Positions 38,336 through 48,480 of a stretch of 64,000 nt of DNA are shown here, piece by piece; position 1 is the first letter of the stretch, and each line of letters starts with the position of its first letter. The notes below the pieces were generated by a model. That model worked only from the letters and a program-made list of their open reading frames with translations, was not told the DNA's origin and made no database searches. Source of the stretch: Oleisolibacter albus (GTDB lineage: Bacteria; Pseudomonadota; Alphaproteobacteria; Azospirillales; Azospirillaceae); assembly GCF_003336875.1 (NCBI RefSeq), contig NZ_QGNJ01000007.1:62001-126000 (forward strand), given 5' to 3'. The position numbers and the translations under genes were made by a program.

Positions 38336-39085
38336 ATGGCCCCATGGCACCGGACCCTGCTGTCCATCGCCGGATTCCTGATTCTGTGGGAACTGGCGGC
38401 ACATCTGGCCGCCAGCCCGACCCTGCCGGGGCCGGGCGCGGTGGCCCGGGTCCTGACGGCGGAAACGGCCAGCGGACAATTGCCGTACCATCTGGGCGTG
38501 ACCCTGGCGCGCGTGGCCGCCAGCTTCGCCCTGGCCATGTCCATCGGCACCGCCATCGGGCTGGCCATGGGCCGGTCGCGCAGCCTCAACGGGTTCCTGG
38601 ACCCCTGGCTGGTGCTGGCGCTGAACGTGCCGGCGCTGGTGGTGATCGTGCTGGCCTATGTCTGGATCGGGCTGACCGAGGCCGCGGCCATCGCCGCCGT
38701 GGCCATCAACAAGATCCCCAACGTGGTGGTGCAGGTGCGCGAGGGTGCCCGCGCCGCCGACCAGGGCCTGCTGGACATGGCGCGGACCTACCGGCTGTCG
38801 TGGCTGGACACGCTGCGCCATGTGCTGCTGCCGCAGTTGCAGCCCTATCTGCTGGCCGCGGCGCGCAACGGGCTGGCCCTGATCTGGAAGATCGTACTGG
38901 TGGTCGAACTGCTGGGCCGCGGCAGCGGCGTCGGCTTCAAGATCCATCTGTTCTTCCAGCTGTTCGACGTGACCGGGCTGCTGGCCTATACCCTGGCCTT
39001 CGTGGCTGTGGCGCAACTGATCGAACTGGGCCTGCTGAGCCCGATGGAGCGACATGTCGGCCGTTGGCGCACCGCCCGCCCCTGA
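38336..39085 (+). CDS. ABC transporter permease (SsuC/TauC type)
   Basis: This 249-residue permease has about six hydrophobic helices and the EAA-type loop PNVVVQVREGARAADQGLLD with DMARTYRLSWLDTLRHV. It starts six bases after the binding-protein stop and its end overlaps the ATPase start by 32 bases, consistent with one operon. It pairs with the ATPase at 39054 to import a small anion or organosulfur-like substrate; substrate is not determined. Confidence 0.88.
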   Translation: MAPWHRTLLSIAGFLILWELAAHLAASPTLPGPGAVARVLTAETASGQLPYHLGVTLARVAASFALAMSIGTAIGLAMGRSRSLNGFLDPWLVLALNVPALVVIVLAYVWIGLTEAAAIAAVAINKIPNVVVQVREGARAADQGLLDMARTYRLSWLDTLRHVLLPQLQPYLLAAARNGLALIWKIVLVVELLGRGSGVGFKIHLFFQLFDVTGLLAYTLAFVAVAQLIELGLLSPMERHVGRWRTARP

Positions 39086-39824
39086 AAGACCGGCCCTGGA
39101 TCTGAACATCGCCGAGAAGACCTTTCCCGGCCAGGGACGGCATGCCGTCCCGGTGCCGGTGGTGCGGGACCTGCGGCTGCGCGTCGGTGCGCGGGAAAGC
39201 GTGGCCCTGGTCGGCCCGTCGGGCTGCGGCAAGACCACGACGCTGGGCATCGTCGCCGGATTGGACCGGGCCTTCACCGGCACGGTTCAGGGGCCAGCGG
39301 ACGGGCGGCTGGCCTGCGTCTTCCAGGAGCCGCGGCTGCTGCCCTGGCGCAGCCTGGCGCAGAATGTGGAGCTGGTGCTGCCGCCGGCCCGCCGTGGCGA
39401 CGGCAGCGCCCGCTGCTGGCTGGAGCGCATGGGACTGGGCGAGGCAATGGCCCGCTATCCCGGGCAGGTCAGCCTCGGCATGCAGCGCCGGGCGGCGCTG
39501 GCACGGGCCTTCGTCACCGAGCCGAGCCTGCTGCTGCTGGACGAGCCCTTCGTGTCCCTGGACGGGCCGACGGCCCGGCGCCTGCGCCGGCTGCTGGTGG
39601 AGACCCTGGCCGAGCGCCCCTGTGCGGCCCTGCTGGTCACCCATGATCTGCGCGAGGCCATCACCCTGGCCGACCGCGTCCTGATCCTGTCACCGCGGCC
39701 GACCTGCATCCTGGCCGAGATCCAGGTCCCCGGCCGACGCGAGGAGCGCACCGAGACCGATGTGGAACGCCTGCGCCAGGACCTGCTCGACCGGCCGGAG
39801 CCCGCATTCCGGCTGATCGCCTGA
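39054..39824 (+). CDS. ABC transporter ATPase (SsuB/TauB type) with altered signature motif
   Basis: This 256-residue ATPase has Walker A GPSGCGKTTTLG, Q-loop VFQEPRLLPW, Walker B LLLLDEPFVSLDG and the H-loop LLVTHDLREAITLADR. The C-signature, usually LSGGMRQR, reads VSLGMQRRAALARAFV, so the first Gly-Gly pair is changed to Leu-Gly; function is still expected, since related SsuB-type proteins vary here. The first 20 residues lie inside the permease gene's end. It completes the three-gene importer. A 170-base gap separates it from the next small gene. Confidence 0.87.
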   Translation: MSAVGAPPAPERPALDLNIAEKTFPGQGRHAVPVPVVRDLRLRVGARESVALVGPSGCGKTTTLGIVAGLDRAFTGTVQGPADGRLACVFQEPRLLPWRSLAQNVELVLPPARRGDGSARCWLERMGLGEAMARYPGQVSLGMQRRAALARAFVTEPSLLLLDEPFVSLDGPTARRLRRLLVETLAERPCAALLVTHDLREAITLADRVLILSPRPTCILAEIQVPGRREERTETDVERLRQDLLDRPEPAFRLIA

Positions 39825-39994
39825 TACGGCCGGAACGGTGCCGGCCGCCCGACCGTTCGGATCGGCGCCTGACTTTTTTGCAATGCACAACGCCGCCGGC
39901 GCTGTGTACGCTATTATGCAGACCAAGTCCGGACCACCGGCACCCCTGGGAGGGGACCTCCAAACCCGTGTCCATCCCAGCCGGAGGCCGAGCC

Positions 39995-40240
39995 ATGCTG
40001 ACCGCCATCGTCCTTGTCTGCTCCCTGTCCGTGACCCCGGATCTGCAGGCCTGCACCCGCGACAATGCCGTAGGCGTGCTGCGGGTGCCGGAACAGTTTG
40101 CCGTACCCAGCGCCTGCCTGATGTCGGGCGGCGCCTACCTGGCCCAGACCGAGCTGGGGCGCCAGCTGGCGGCCGATGAGCGGGTCAAGGTGCTGTGCCT
40201 GCCCGATGACCGTGCAAAGCGTCCGCTGCGGGCAGGCTGA
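39995..40240 (+). CDS. Small conserved hypothetical protein
   Basis: This 81-residue protein starts at ATG 39995 with GGAGG seven bases upstream. Cysteines sit in QACTRDNAVGVLRVPEQFAV, SACLMSGGAYLAQTELGRQL and VLCLPDD; similar short Cys-containing proteins occur in rhizobia and related alphaproteobacteria without known function. The N-terminus is moderately hydrophobic (LTAIVLVCSLSV) and may be an export signal. It is convergent with the cytochrome c gene across a hairpin. Function is not assigned. Confidence 0.72.
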   Translation: MLTAIVLVCSLSVTPDLQACTRDNAVGVLRVPEQFAVPSACLMSGGAYLAQTELGRQLAADERVKVLCLPDDRAKRPLRAG

Positions 40241-40263
40241 CGGCTGCCGGACCGGCAGCCGTC
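40239..40263. terminator. Bidirectional hairpin between convergent genes
   Basis: A perfect 12-bp inverted repeat (GACGGCTGCCGG / CCGGCAGCCGTC, one-base centre) overlaps the small gene's stop and precedes the cytochrome gene stop at 40279. Its symmetry fits termination from both sides; no long U-run follows. Confidence 0.7.
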
Positions 40264-40278
40264 GCATCGCGGTCCCGA

Positions 40279-40674
40279 TCAGCCCTCGGAAGCCTTGTGC
40301 AGATAGGCGATGAGGTCGGCGCGGTCCTGGGCGTTGGGCACGCCGGGGAAGGCCATCTTGTTGCCGGGCAGGAAGGCCTGCGGCTTGGTCAGCCACTGGT
40401 CCAGCTTGTCCGGCGTCCACTCGAAGTTCGCCCCCTTCAGCGCGTCGGAGTACTTGAAGCCCTCCACCGCCGCGGTGTGACGGCCGAACAGGCCGTGCAG
40501 GTTCGGGCCGACCTTGTTCGGGCCGCCCTTCTCGATGGTGTGGCAGGCCTTGCAGCGGGCGAACACCTTCTCGCCCTTGGCGGCATCGCCGTCCTCGGCG
40601 ACGGCGGCATGACCGGTCAGGGTCGCGGCCGCCAGCAGGCCGGCAAACAGCAGGGAACGCTTGAACTCCACCAT
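40279..40674 (-). CDS. Soluble class I c-type cytochrome
   Basis: This 131-residue protein has a signal peptide ([20 protein letters not shown], cleaved near AVA) and one haem-binding motif CKACH in [16 protein letters not shown], with the sixth ligand Met in GNKMAFPGV. It resembles cytochrome c2/c550 and is a periplasmic electron carrier. Located next to formaldehyde oxidation genes and a few kilobases from xoxF, it could link the quinoprotein to the terminal oxidase, though the closer partner of XoxF is the cytochrome at 50491. ATG 40674 has GGAGC upstream; the frame runs on to 40773 without a signal peptide. Confidence 0.9.
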   Translation of the reverse strand: MVEFKRSLLFAGLLAAATLTGHAAVAEDGDAAKGEKVFARCKACHTIEKGGPNKVGPNLHGLFGRHTAAVEGFKYSDALKGANFEWTPDKLDQWLTKPQAFLPGNKMAFPGVPNAQDRADLIAYLHKASEG

Positions 40675-40769
40675 GGCACCGTTGCTCCGGATCTGTTCGG
40701 GGGACGACGACGGTTGGTCCGCCGCCGGGGGAAAAGGACGGCGCCGCCCGGCCCTGGACGGCGCCATCA

Positions 40770-41630
40770 TCAAACGACCGCCGCCGCGTGGTGGCGGAGA
40801 TGGTCCTCGATCACGGTCTGGATAAAGAAATAACCGTGATCGTACCCCTCGTGCCGGCGCAGGGTCAGCGCCTGTCCGGTCTGGGTGCAGGCCTGTTCCA
40901 GCAGTTCCGGCCGCAGCTGTTCCTCCAGGAACTTGTCGGCCAGCCCCTGGTCCACCAGCAATGGACCGGGGAAGCGCCGGCCGGCCTGGAGCAGCGCCAC
41001 CGTGTCATGCTCCGCCCAGACGCTGCGATCAGAACCGAGATAGGTGCCGAACGCCTTGTGGCCCCACGGGACCTGCGACGGAGCCACGATCGGCGCCAGG
41101 GCCGAAACCGAGCGGAAACGGCCGGGATGGCGCAGCGCCAGGGTCATGGCGCCATGACCGCCCATCGAATGCCCCATGATGGACAGACGATCCAGGTCGG
41201 CCGCGGGGAAGGATGCGGCCACCGTCCGCAGCAACTCGCCGGTGATGTAGCTTTCCATGCGGAAATTGGCCGCCCAGGGCTGCGCCGTGGCATCGAGATA
41301 GAATCCCGCTGCCTCGCCGAAGTCCCAGCTGTCGCGGATGCCCGGCAGGTCCAGTCCGCGCGGGCTGGTGTCGGGCGCCAGCAGCATCAGCCCCAGTTCC
41401 GCCGCCACCTTCTCCGCCGCCGCCTTGATGAGGAAGGTGGTCTCGTCACAGGTCAGCCCGGCCAGGTACAGCAGCACGGGAACCCTGGCTCCGGTCGCGG
41501 CCGCCTGCGGCGGCTCGAACACGCCGAATTTCATCGGCGTGCCCGTGCTGCTGCTGTCATGGCGGTAATAGCCCACCCAGCCGCCGTGGCAGCGGTGGCG
41601 GGAGATGGTCTCCACCGTCGTGGTCGCCAT
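40770..41630 (-). CDS. fghA: S-formylglutathione hydrolase
   Basis: This 286-residue esterase has the alpha/beta-hydrolase catalytic triad of the FghA/esterase D group: Ser155 in GHSMGGHG, Asp227 in [12 protein letters not shown] and His265 in GYDHGYFF. It hydrolyses S-formylglutathione to formate and glutathione, the second step of glutathione-dependent formaldehyde oxidation. The gene starts at ATG 41630, 10 bases after the class III dehydrogenase gene's stop, so both form one operon. The pathway removes formaldehyde made by the XoxF-type methanol dehydrogenase encoded downstream. Confidence 0.95.
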   Translation of the reverse strand: MATTTVETISRHRCHGGWVGYYRHDSSSTGTPMKFGVFEPPQAAATGARVPVLLYLAGLTCDETTFLIKAAAEKVAAELGLMLLAPDTSPRGLDLPGIRDSWDFGEAAGFYLDATAQPWAANFRMESYITGELLRTVAASFPAADLDRLSIMGHSMGGHGAMTLALRHPGRFRSVSALAPIVAPSQVPWGHKAFGTYLGSDRSVWAEHDTVALLQAGRRFPGPLLVDQGLADKFLEEQLRPELLEQACTQTGQALTLRRHEGYDHGYFFIQTVIEDHLRHHAAAVV

Positions 41631-41640
41631 GGGCCCGTCC

Positions 41641-43317
<1,677 letters not shown>

Positions 43318-43695
43318 ATGCCCCTGTCCCCCAGGATCACCGCCGGCCTGCTGCTGGCCGTGTCAACCGCCGCCCTTTCTCCCGGCACAGGCCATGCGGC
43401 GGAACCAGTGCGCAACGACTATCCCACCGAAGCCCGGGTCGACTATGTGCTGGGCTGCATGGCCAGCAACGGCCAGGGCCGCGACGTGATGGGCAAATGC
43501 GCCTGCAGCATCGACATCATCGCCGGCCAGATCAGTTACGACGACTACACGGCCGTGGAAACGGCCATGGCCATGCAGCAGATGCCGGGCGAGCGTGCCG
43601 GCATGATGCGCGACGTGGGCTGGATCAAGGATCTGCTGGAGCGGTTCCGCCAGGCCCAGATCGAGGCCGACCTGGAGTGCTTCCCCCACAGATAG
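43318..43695 (+). CDS. Small exported protein of quinoprotein clusters
   Basis: This 125-residue protein starts at ATG 43318 (GGAGG eight bases upstream) with a signal peptide (ITAGLLLAVSTAALSPG). The mature part carries three cysteines in VLGCMASNGQGRDVMGKCACS and ends ECFPHR. Similar short proteins occur in methanol dehydrogenase gene neighbourhoods but have no assigned function. It lies between the formaldehyde operon and the SoxYZ-like carrier, supporting a link to the quinoprotein system. Confidence 0.75.
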   Translation: MPLSPRITAGLLLAVSTAALSPGTGHAAEPVRNDYPTEARVDYVLGCMASNGQGRDVMGKCACSIDIIAGQISYDDYTAVETAMAMQQMPGERAGMMRDVGWIKDLLERFRQAQIEADLECFPHR

Positions 43696-43731
43696 CCCGC
43701 TTGCCGACTGACGCTGATCCCGGCACCCGGG

Positions 43732-44547
43732 TCAGGACGGCCCGCCCGGTACCGGCCAGGACTGGCGGTAGACCTTGCCTTCGCTGTCGTGGGCGTCCAC
43801 CTCCAGCGTACCGCCGGCGGCGTCGGGCACGAAGGCGAAATGCAGGCTGGGGTCCTCGCTCAGCGCGATATCGGTTTCCACCTCCGCCACGCTGCGGCCG
43901 TTGTAGCGGATGCTGACCTGCCGGACATAGTCGGCCGGGATGTAGGTACGCCCGATCTGGTCGAACTGCATGCCGGTGGCGTTGGGATGGCTGATGAGCA
44001 GTTGCGCCCGCACGGGCCGGCCTGGATGGATCTCCGCCGGCAGGTTCAGCTTCATGCGGCCGGCACGGGCGCGCGCCGCCTCCGGGTCCTTCAGGGCCGG
44101 GGCGGAGCAACCGCCGCTGGCCTTGATGAAGGTGGCGGTCTGGAGCAGGCGGCCGCTGGCCGTCTCCGCCACCGCATGCATCCAGGTATATTCATTGACG
44201 CGCACGCGCGTCTCCAGCCCGCCGGCCGGATCGGCCGCCGGCCCGAAGGTCAGGCTGTAGGCCCGCGGCACGGGATTGTCGTCGATGAAGAGATGCAGCC
44301 GGATCACCCGGTCGCCGCCGAGATCACCCAGTTGCACGCCCACAGGCACCAGCGCCGCATCGCCGGCCCGGGCCGGCGCCTGGAGCGACAGGGCCGCCCC
44401 CGCCGGTTCCGGGGTGCGGCCAGGGAAGCTCATCTCCACCACCGCCTGCCAGCGCTCCTGATCCGCCGGCGTCGGCCCCTCCTGCGCCGCCGCCGGCAGG
44501 GAGGAGACCAGGAGCAGTGCCGCGGCAGGGGACAACATCGTCTTCAT
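43732..44547 (-). CDS. SoxYZ-like carrier associated with quinoprotein dehydrogenase
   Basis: This 271-residue protein has a signal peptide (MKTMLSPAAALLLVSS, cleaved near AAAQ) and two fused domains: a SoxY-like N-terminal half ending with the swinging-arm Cys in KASGGCSAPALKD, and a SoxZ-like C-terminal half (GTLEVDAHDSEGKVYRQSWPV). It matches the quinoprotein dehydrogenase-associated SoxYZ-like carrier family. The genuine Sox thiosulfate system is not present, so the Cys probably carries a different intermediate in the alcohol-oxidation relay. GGGAG lies nine bases before ATG 44547; ATG 44562 is an alternative start. Confidence 0.9.
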   Translation of the reverse strand: MKTMLSPAAALLLVSSLPAAAQEGPTPADQERWQAVVEMSFPGRTPEPAGAALSLQAPARAGDAALVPVGVQLGDLGGDRVIRLHLFIDDNPVPRAYSLTFGPAADPAGGLETRVRVNEYTWMHAVAETASGRLLQTATFIKASGGCSAPALKDPEAARARAGRMKLNLPAEIHPGRPVRAQLLISHPNATGMQFDQIGRTYIPADYVRQVSIRYNGRSVAEVETDIALSEDPSLHFAFVPDAAGGTLEVDAHDSEGKVYRQSWPVPGGPS

Positions 44548-44552
44548 GGCGT

Positions 44553-45464
44553 TCACTCCCATTCCAGTTCGGCGTAGGCCGCCGTTATCAGCTGCGGATG
44601 ATAGGTCTCGAACAGCAGCCAGCGCGTCTTCGTCTCCGCCGCTGTGCGCGGCACCGCCTCGGCCAGACCGACACCCCGGCGCTGCAGGGTGCGCACCTCT
44701 TCCGCCACGGTGCGGAGATAGGTCCGCTGCGGCTCCAGCGCGGCGGGCCAGGGGCCGGGCGGACCGTGGCCCGGCACAACCGTTCGCGCCGGCACAGCCG
44801 CCAGATCATCCATGACCCGCAGCCAGCCCAGCAGGCTGCCATCCAGCGACGGGTGGCGGTCACGGAACAGCAGATCGCCGGTCCAGAGCGTGCCGGTGGC
44901 GGTGTCGAGCACGGTCAGGTCGTTGTTGGTATGGGCCGTGGGCCAGGCGGTCAGGCGCAGCACCCGGCCACCCAGATCGAGATCGCGGCTGTCCGTCACG
45001 GCGATGTCGACCGGCAGGACCGCGGGGACCTCATCCCCGGCGGTCCGGCTGTCGGCCTGACGCGCCCTATAGGTGTCGAAGCGGGCGGCCAGGGCGGCCG
45101 GCAGCCGGCCATGGGCAACAAGGGATGTCCCCGGATCACGGAAGGCGGCATTGCCCAGCACATGGTCCGGATGCATGTGGGTGTTGATGACATAGCGGAC
45201 CGGCAGGTCCGTGCGCTGGCGGATGGCGGCCAGCAATCCCCGCCCCAGCACCATCGAACCGCCACTGTCGATGACGGCCACCGCCGCACCGCCGACGATG
45301 AAGCCGATATTGGCGATGTCACCGCCATTGGCCGCTGTCGCATCCTCCTGACGCCCTTGATGCAGGAAGACGCCGGGCGCCACCTCCGTCACCGGCAGCG
45401 GATCGGCGGCCCGGACCGGCAGGGGAAGCAACAGGCAAGCCAGAAGCAGCAGTCCTGATCGCAT
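44553..45464 (-). CDS. Quinoprotein relay system zinc metallohydrolase
   Basis: This 303-residue periplasmic metallo-beta-lactamase-fold protein has a signal peptide (MRSGLLLLACLLLPLPVRAA), the zinc-site motif NTHMHPDHVLGN, a second His in TAHTNNDLTVLD and VVPGHGPPG. It belongs to the SoxH-related metallohydrolases associated with PQQ dehydrogenases. The neighbouring SoxYZ-like carrier is the likely partner: the hydrolase may release the product bound to the carrier Cys. The stop is six bases from the carrier start. Whether it is type 1 or type 2 of the relay system cannot be settled by eye. Confidence 0.88.
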   Translation of the reverse strand: MRSGLLLLACLLLPLPVRAADPLPVTEVAPGVFLHQGRQEDATAANGGDIANIGFIVGGAAVAVIDSGGSMVLGRGLLAAIRQRTDLPVRYVINTHMHPDHVLGNAAFRDPGTSLVAHGRLPAALAARFDTYRARQADSRTAGDEVPAVLPVDIAVTDSRDLDLGGRVLRLTAWPTAHTNNDLTVLDTATGTLWTGDLLFRDRHPSLDGSLLGWLRVMDDLAAVPARTVVPGHGPPGPWPAALEPQRTYLRTVAEEVRTLQRRGVGLAEAVPRTAAETKTRWLLFETYHPQLITAAYAELEWE

Positions 45465-45691
45465 GGGGCCGGTCCCGGATGCGGGGGAACGGCCTTTATC
45501 CTGCCCCGCGGCACCGCCCCCTGTCCCCCGGCCAAAGGGCATGGCCCCGCCCCCAGCCATGCGGATAGGGGGCGGCCTTTTTCGGCGGGATGGGTACGCA
45601 GGGTCTTGCCGCCGCCGCCGAAGCCCCGCACTGTTCCGGGAAAGACAACAGACCGACGGGCGGCACAGCCCGCGGTGGGAGGATGTCCGGC

Positions 45692-46984
45692 ATGTGGAGA
45701 CGGCGGCAGGACCCGGACCGGGCCGCCCCGGAGGCCGCCCTGGGGGCGATCCTGGCGGCTGTGCTTGCCATTCTGGCCCTGATCGGGCCGGCACCGGCCT
45801 GGGCGGCAGAAACGGCAGCGGCGAAGGAACCGGCGGGGGCGGCACCGGCGGAGCCGATGCACGTCATCGTCGGCTATCTGGGCCAGGAGGAGGTGCCGCG
45901 CCAGCCGCTGAGCTTCCTGGAGCCGGAACTGCAGGACGAGGGCGTGCAGGGCGCCCGGCTGGGCATCGCCGACACCAATACCACGGGACGCTTCCTGAAC
46001 CAGCGCTTCGACCTGGTGGAAGCGGTCATCCCGCGGAACACGGACCCTGCGGTCGCCATCGCCGCGCAGATGCAGGCCCTGGCCGACAAGGGAGTCAGGC
46101 TGCTGGTGGCGGACCTGCCGGCCGAGCGGCTGGTGCAGGCACTGGACCAGCCGGCAGCCGGGGGCATGCTGGTGCTGAACGCCCGCGCCCCCGACGACAA
46201 CCTGCGCAACGAGGCCTGCCGGCCCAACCTGCTGCACACCATACCCAGCCGGCGCATGCTGGCCGACGCCCTGGCCCAGTATCTGGTGTGGAAACGCTGG
46301 ACGCGCTGGATGCTGGTGGCCGGCAGATACCCGGAGGATCTGGCCTATGCCGAGGCCCTGCGCCGGGCGGCGAGGAAATTCGGAGCGAAGATCGTCGAGC
46401 AGAAGAGCTGGACTTTCGAGGAGGGAAACCGCCGCGCCGATTCCGGCCATACCACGGTGCAATCGCTGGTGCCGACCATGACGCAAGGGGCCGACCACGA
46501 CGTCCTGGTGGTGGCCGATGAGCGCGACATCTTCGGGGAGTACCTTCCCTTCCGCACGGCCGAGCCGCGGCTGGTGGCCGGAACCCAGGGGCTGGTGCCC
46601 ACCAACTGGTCGCGGGTGCATGAGCAATGGGGCGCCACCCAACTGCACAGCCGGTTCGAGAAACTGGCCGGGCGCTGGATGACGCCGCGCGACCATGCGG
46701 CCTGGGTGGCGGTCCGGGCTGTGGGCGAAGCCGCGACGCGTACCCGCTCCGCCGATCCGGAACAGCTGAGCCGCTTCATCACCGGCCCGGACTTCACCCT
46801 GGCCGCCTTCAAGGGACAGGCGTTGAGCTTCCGCCCCTGGGACGGGCAGCTGCGCCAGCCCGTGCTTCTGGCGGGACCGCGCATGCTGGTGTCCGTGTCG
46901 CCGCAGGACGGGTTCCTGCACCGGGTCACGACCCTGGACACGCTGGGCGACGACCAATCCGACAGCCGCTGCACGCGGCAATGA
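45692..46984 (+). CDS. PQQ-associated ABC transporter binding protein (LutA-like)
   Basis: This 430-residue protein starts at ATG 45692 (GGGAGG eight bases upstream; ATG 45683 is also in frame) with a hydrophobic export signal. The fold is of the branched-chain amino-acid-type periplasmic binding class (MHVIVGYLGQEEVPRQPLSF; GARLGIADTNTTGRFLNQRF) and the wording matches the binding protein of the ABC system that accompanies PQQ alcohol dehydrogenases. Related proteins in the Methylorubrum lut cluster are linked to lanthanide import. The cognate ATPase and permease are at 53443-54995. A direct metal-binding role is inferred from that family and not visible as a motif. Confidence 0.85.
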   Translation: MWRRRQDPDRAAPEAALGAILAAVLAILALIGPAPAWAAETAAAKEPAGAAPAEPMHVIVGYLGQEEVPRQPLSFLEPELQDEGVQGARLGIADTNTTGRFLNQRFDLVEAVIPRNTDPAVAIAAQMQALADKGVRLLVADLPAERLVQALDQPAAGGMLVLNARAPDDNLRNEACRPNLLHTIPSRRMLADALAQYLVWKRWTRWMLVAGRYPEDLAYAEALRRAARKFGAKIVEQKSWTFEEGNRRADSGHTTVQSLVPTMTQGADHDVLVVADERDIFGEYLPFRTAEPRLVAGTQGLVPTNWSRVHEQWGATQLHSRFEKLAGRWMTPRDHAAWVAVRAVGEAATRTRSADPEQLSRFITGPDFTLAAFKGQALSFRPWDGQLRQPVLLAGPRMLVSVSPQDGFLHRVTTLDTLGDDQSDSRCTRQ

Positions 46985-47005
46985 CAAACCAAGCCGGGAG
47001 GAATC

Positions 47006-47983
47006 ATGGGGAGAATGCGGGCCGGACTGGCCGTGGCGCTGGGGGTGCTGACCATCCTTCCGGGAGGTGGTGCCGCGGCCTACAGCGTCTATGTCTCCAA
47101 CGAGCGGTCGAACACGGTGGCCGTGGTCGATCCGGAAACGCTGACGGTCAGCAAGACCATCCCGGTCGGGCGCCGCCCGCGCGGCATCACCTTCAGCCAT
47201 GATTACAAGCATCTTTATGTCTGCGTCGGCGACGACGACCGGGTGGACGTCATCGATACGGCCAGCGGCACCGTGGTGGACAGCCTGCCCTCTGGCCCCG
47301 ACCCGGAACTGTTCGTGCTGCACCCGCAGAAGCCCGTCCTCTACATCGCCAACGAGGACGACAACATGGTCACCGTGGTCGATACCCAGACCCGGCGCGT
47401 GCTGGGCGAGATCCAGGTGGGGGTGGAGCCGGAGGGCATGGGCATCAGCCCGGACGGCACCGTGCTGGTCAACACCTCCGAAACCACCAACATGGCCCAT
47501 TTCATCGACACCACCAGCCTGCAGATCACCGACAATGTGCTGGTGGATTCCCGGCCGCGGGTGGCCCAGTTCACGCCCGATGGCCGCCATGTCTGGGTGT
47601 CGTCCGAGATCGGCGGTACGGTCAGCGTCATCGACATGCAGACCCGGCAGGTGGTCCACAAGATCGGGTTCGAGGTGCGCGGCGTGCCCAAGGAGGCCAT
47701 CCAGGCCGTGGGCATCGAGCTGACGGCCGATGGCAGCACCGCCTTCGTCGCCCTGGGTCCATCCAACCGGGTGGCCGAGGTGGATCAGAAGACCTATGCG
47801 GTGCGGCGCTACCATCTGGTGGGGCAGCGGGTATGGAATCTGGCTCTGTCGCCGGATGGCAAGCGGCTCTACACCACCAACGGGGTCAGCAACGATGTCT
47901 CCGTCATCGATGTGGCGGCGGGCAAGGTCATCAAGAGCCTGCCGGTGGGGGATTCCCCCTGGGGCGTGGCGGTGAAGCCATGA
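47006..47983 (+). CDS. YVTN beta-propeller protein of PQQ-dependent systems (LutD-like)
   Basis: This 325-residue exported protein has a signal peptide and about seven 40-residue beta-propeller repeats of YVTN type (VYVSNERSNTVAVVD, LYIANEDDNMVTVVD, VWVSSEIGGTVSVID, LYTTNGVSNDVSVID). It matches the PQQ-dependent catabolism-associated beta-propeller family. Homologues in lanthanide clusters (LutD-like) are reported to bind lanthanide. GGGAGG precedes ATG 47006, 22 bases after the binding-protein gene, so the two are cotranscribed. Role inferred: a periplasmic partner in metal or substrate handling. Confidence 0.88.
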   Translation: MGRMRAGLAVALGVLTILPGGGAAAYSVYVSNERSNTVAVVDPETLTVSKTIPVGRRPRGITFSHDYKHLYVCVGDDDRVDVIDTASGTVVDSLPSGPDPELFVLHPQKPVLYIANEDDNMVTVVDTQTRRVLGEIQVGVEPEGMGISPDGTVLVNTSETTNMAHFIDTTSLQITDNVLVDSRPRVAQFTPDGRHVWVSSEIGGTVSVIDMQTRQVVHKIGFEVRGVPKEAIQAVGIELTADGSTAFVALGPSNRVAEVDQKTYAVRRYHLVGQRVWNLALSPDGKRLYTTNGVSNDVSVIDVAAGKVIKSLPVGDSPWGVAVKP

Positions 47984-47994
47984 GGATGCCTCGT

Positions 47995-48480
47995 CTATCC
48001 TGCTTCTGTCAGCCCCAACCGGTGCCGCGCCAGCCAGCGGATGCCGTGCAGCCAAGCGGCATCATTGTCACCGCGGATGTCGGCGATGCCCACGGCCACC
48101 TTTGCACCGTCCGCCACGCGGACGGCCTGGATCTGGACGCTGAGGATCAGGGTGCTGACCTTGTGCACCTGGGCGGTGAAGACCGTGTCAGCCCCCAGCG
48201 ACCGGCCCAGATCACGTTCGCAGCCATTGCAGCCATGGGACGGGCGCTGGTCGGCGATCGGCCCGGCCAGAGGGGCCGTATCCACCAGATCATAGGCGGC
48301 GGACGCCGCCACCAGCCGGCGCAGCTCATCCGTGGCCAGGGCGATGCGCGCCTGCTGGGCGGGGTTGGTCCCCTCCCCGCTGGTGTCGAGCAGATCGACG
48401 GGAAACACTGCGGCCTTCTGCGCCGCCGCGGCCCGATGCGGCAGGACCACCAAGGCCAGGGCCAGGGCGACGGAAGCCAC
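47995..48480 (-). CDS. DUF3280/DUF2380-type exported protein of quinoprotein cluster
   Basis: The protein is about 161 residues if it starts at GTG 48480. A hydrophobic stretch (VASVALALALVVLPHRAAAA) is followed by KAAVFPVDLLDTSGEG, LATDELRRLVAASAAYDLVD and GCNGCERDLGRSLGADTVFT, matching small periplasmic proteins (DUF2380/DUF3280 type) often encoded in quinoprotein dehydrogenase clusters. No upstream ATG or Shine-Dalgarno is visible, and the signal lacks the usual positive charge, so the start is uncertain. Its 5' end abuts or overlaps the divergent gene starting near 48436-48535. It is convergent with the beta-propeller gene. Function unknown. Confidence 0.7.
   Translation of the reverse strand: MASVALALALVVLPHRAAAAQKAAVFPVDLLDTSGEGTNPAQQARIALATDELRRLVAASAAYDLVDTAPLAGPIADQRPSHGCNGCERDLGRSLGADTVFTAQVHKVSTLILSVQIQAVRVADGAKVAVGIADIRGDNDAAWLHGIRWLARHRLGLTEAG

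Noticed and set aside
45389-48055. Leftward frame of about 888 codons opposite the binding protein and beta-propeller genes
   Set aside because: Antisense to two well-supported rightward genes; composition is His/Gln/Gly-rich without family features.
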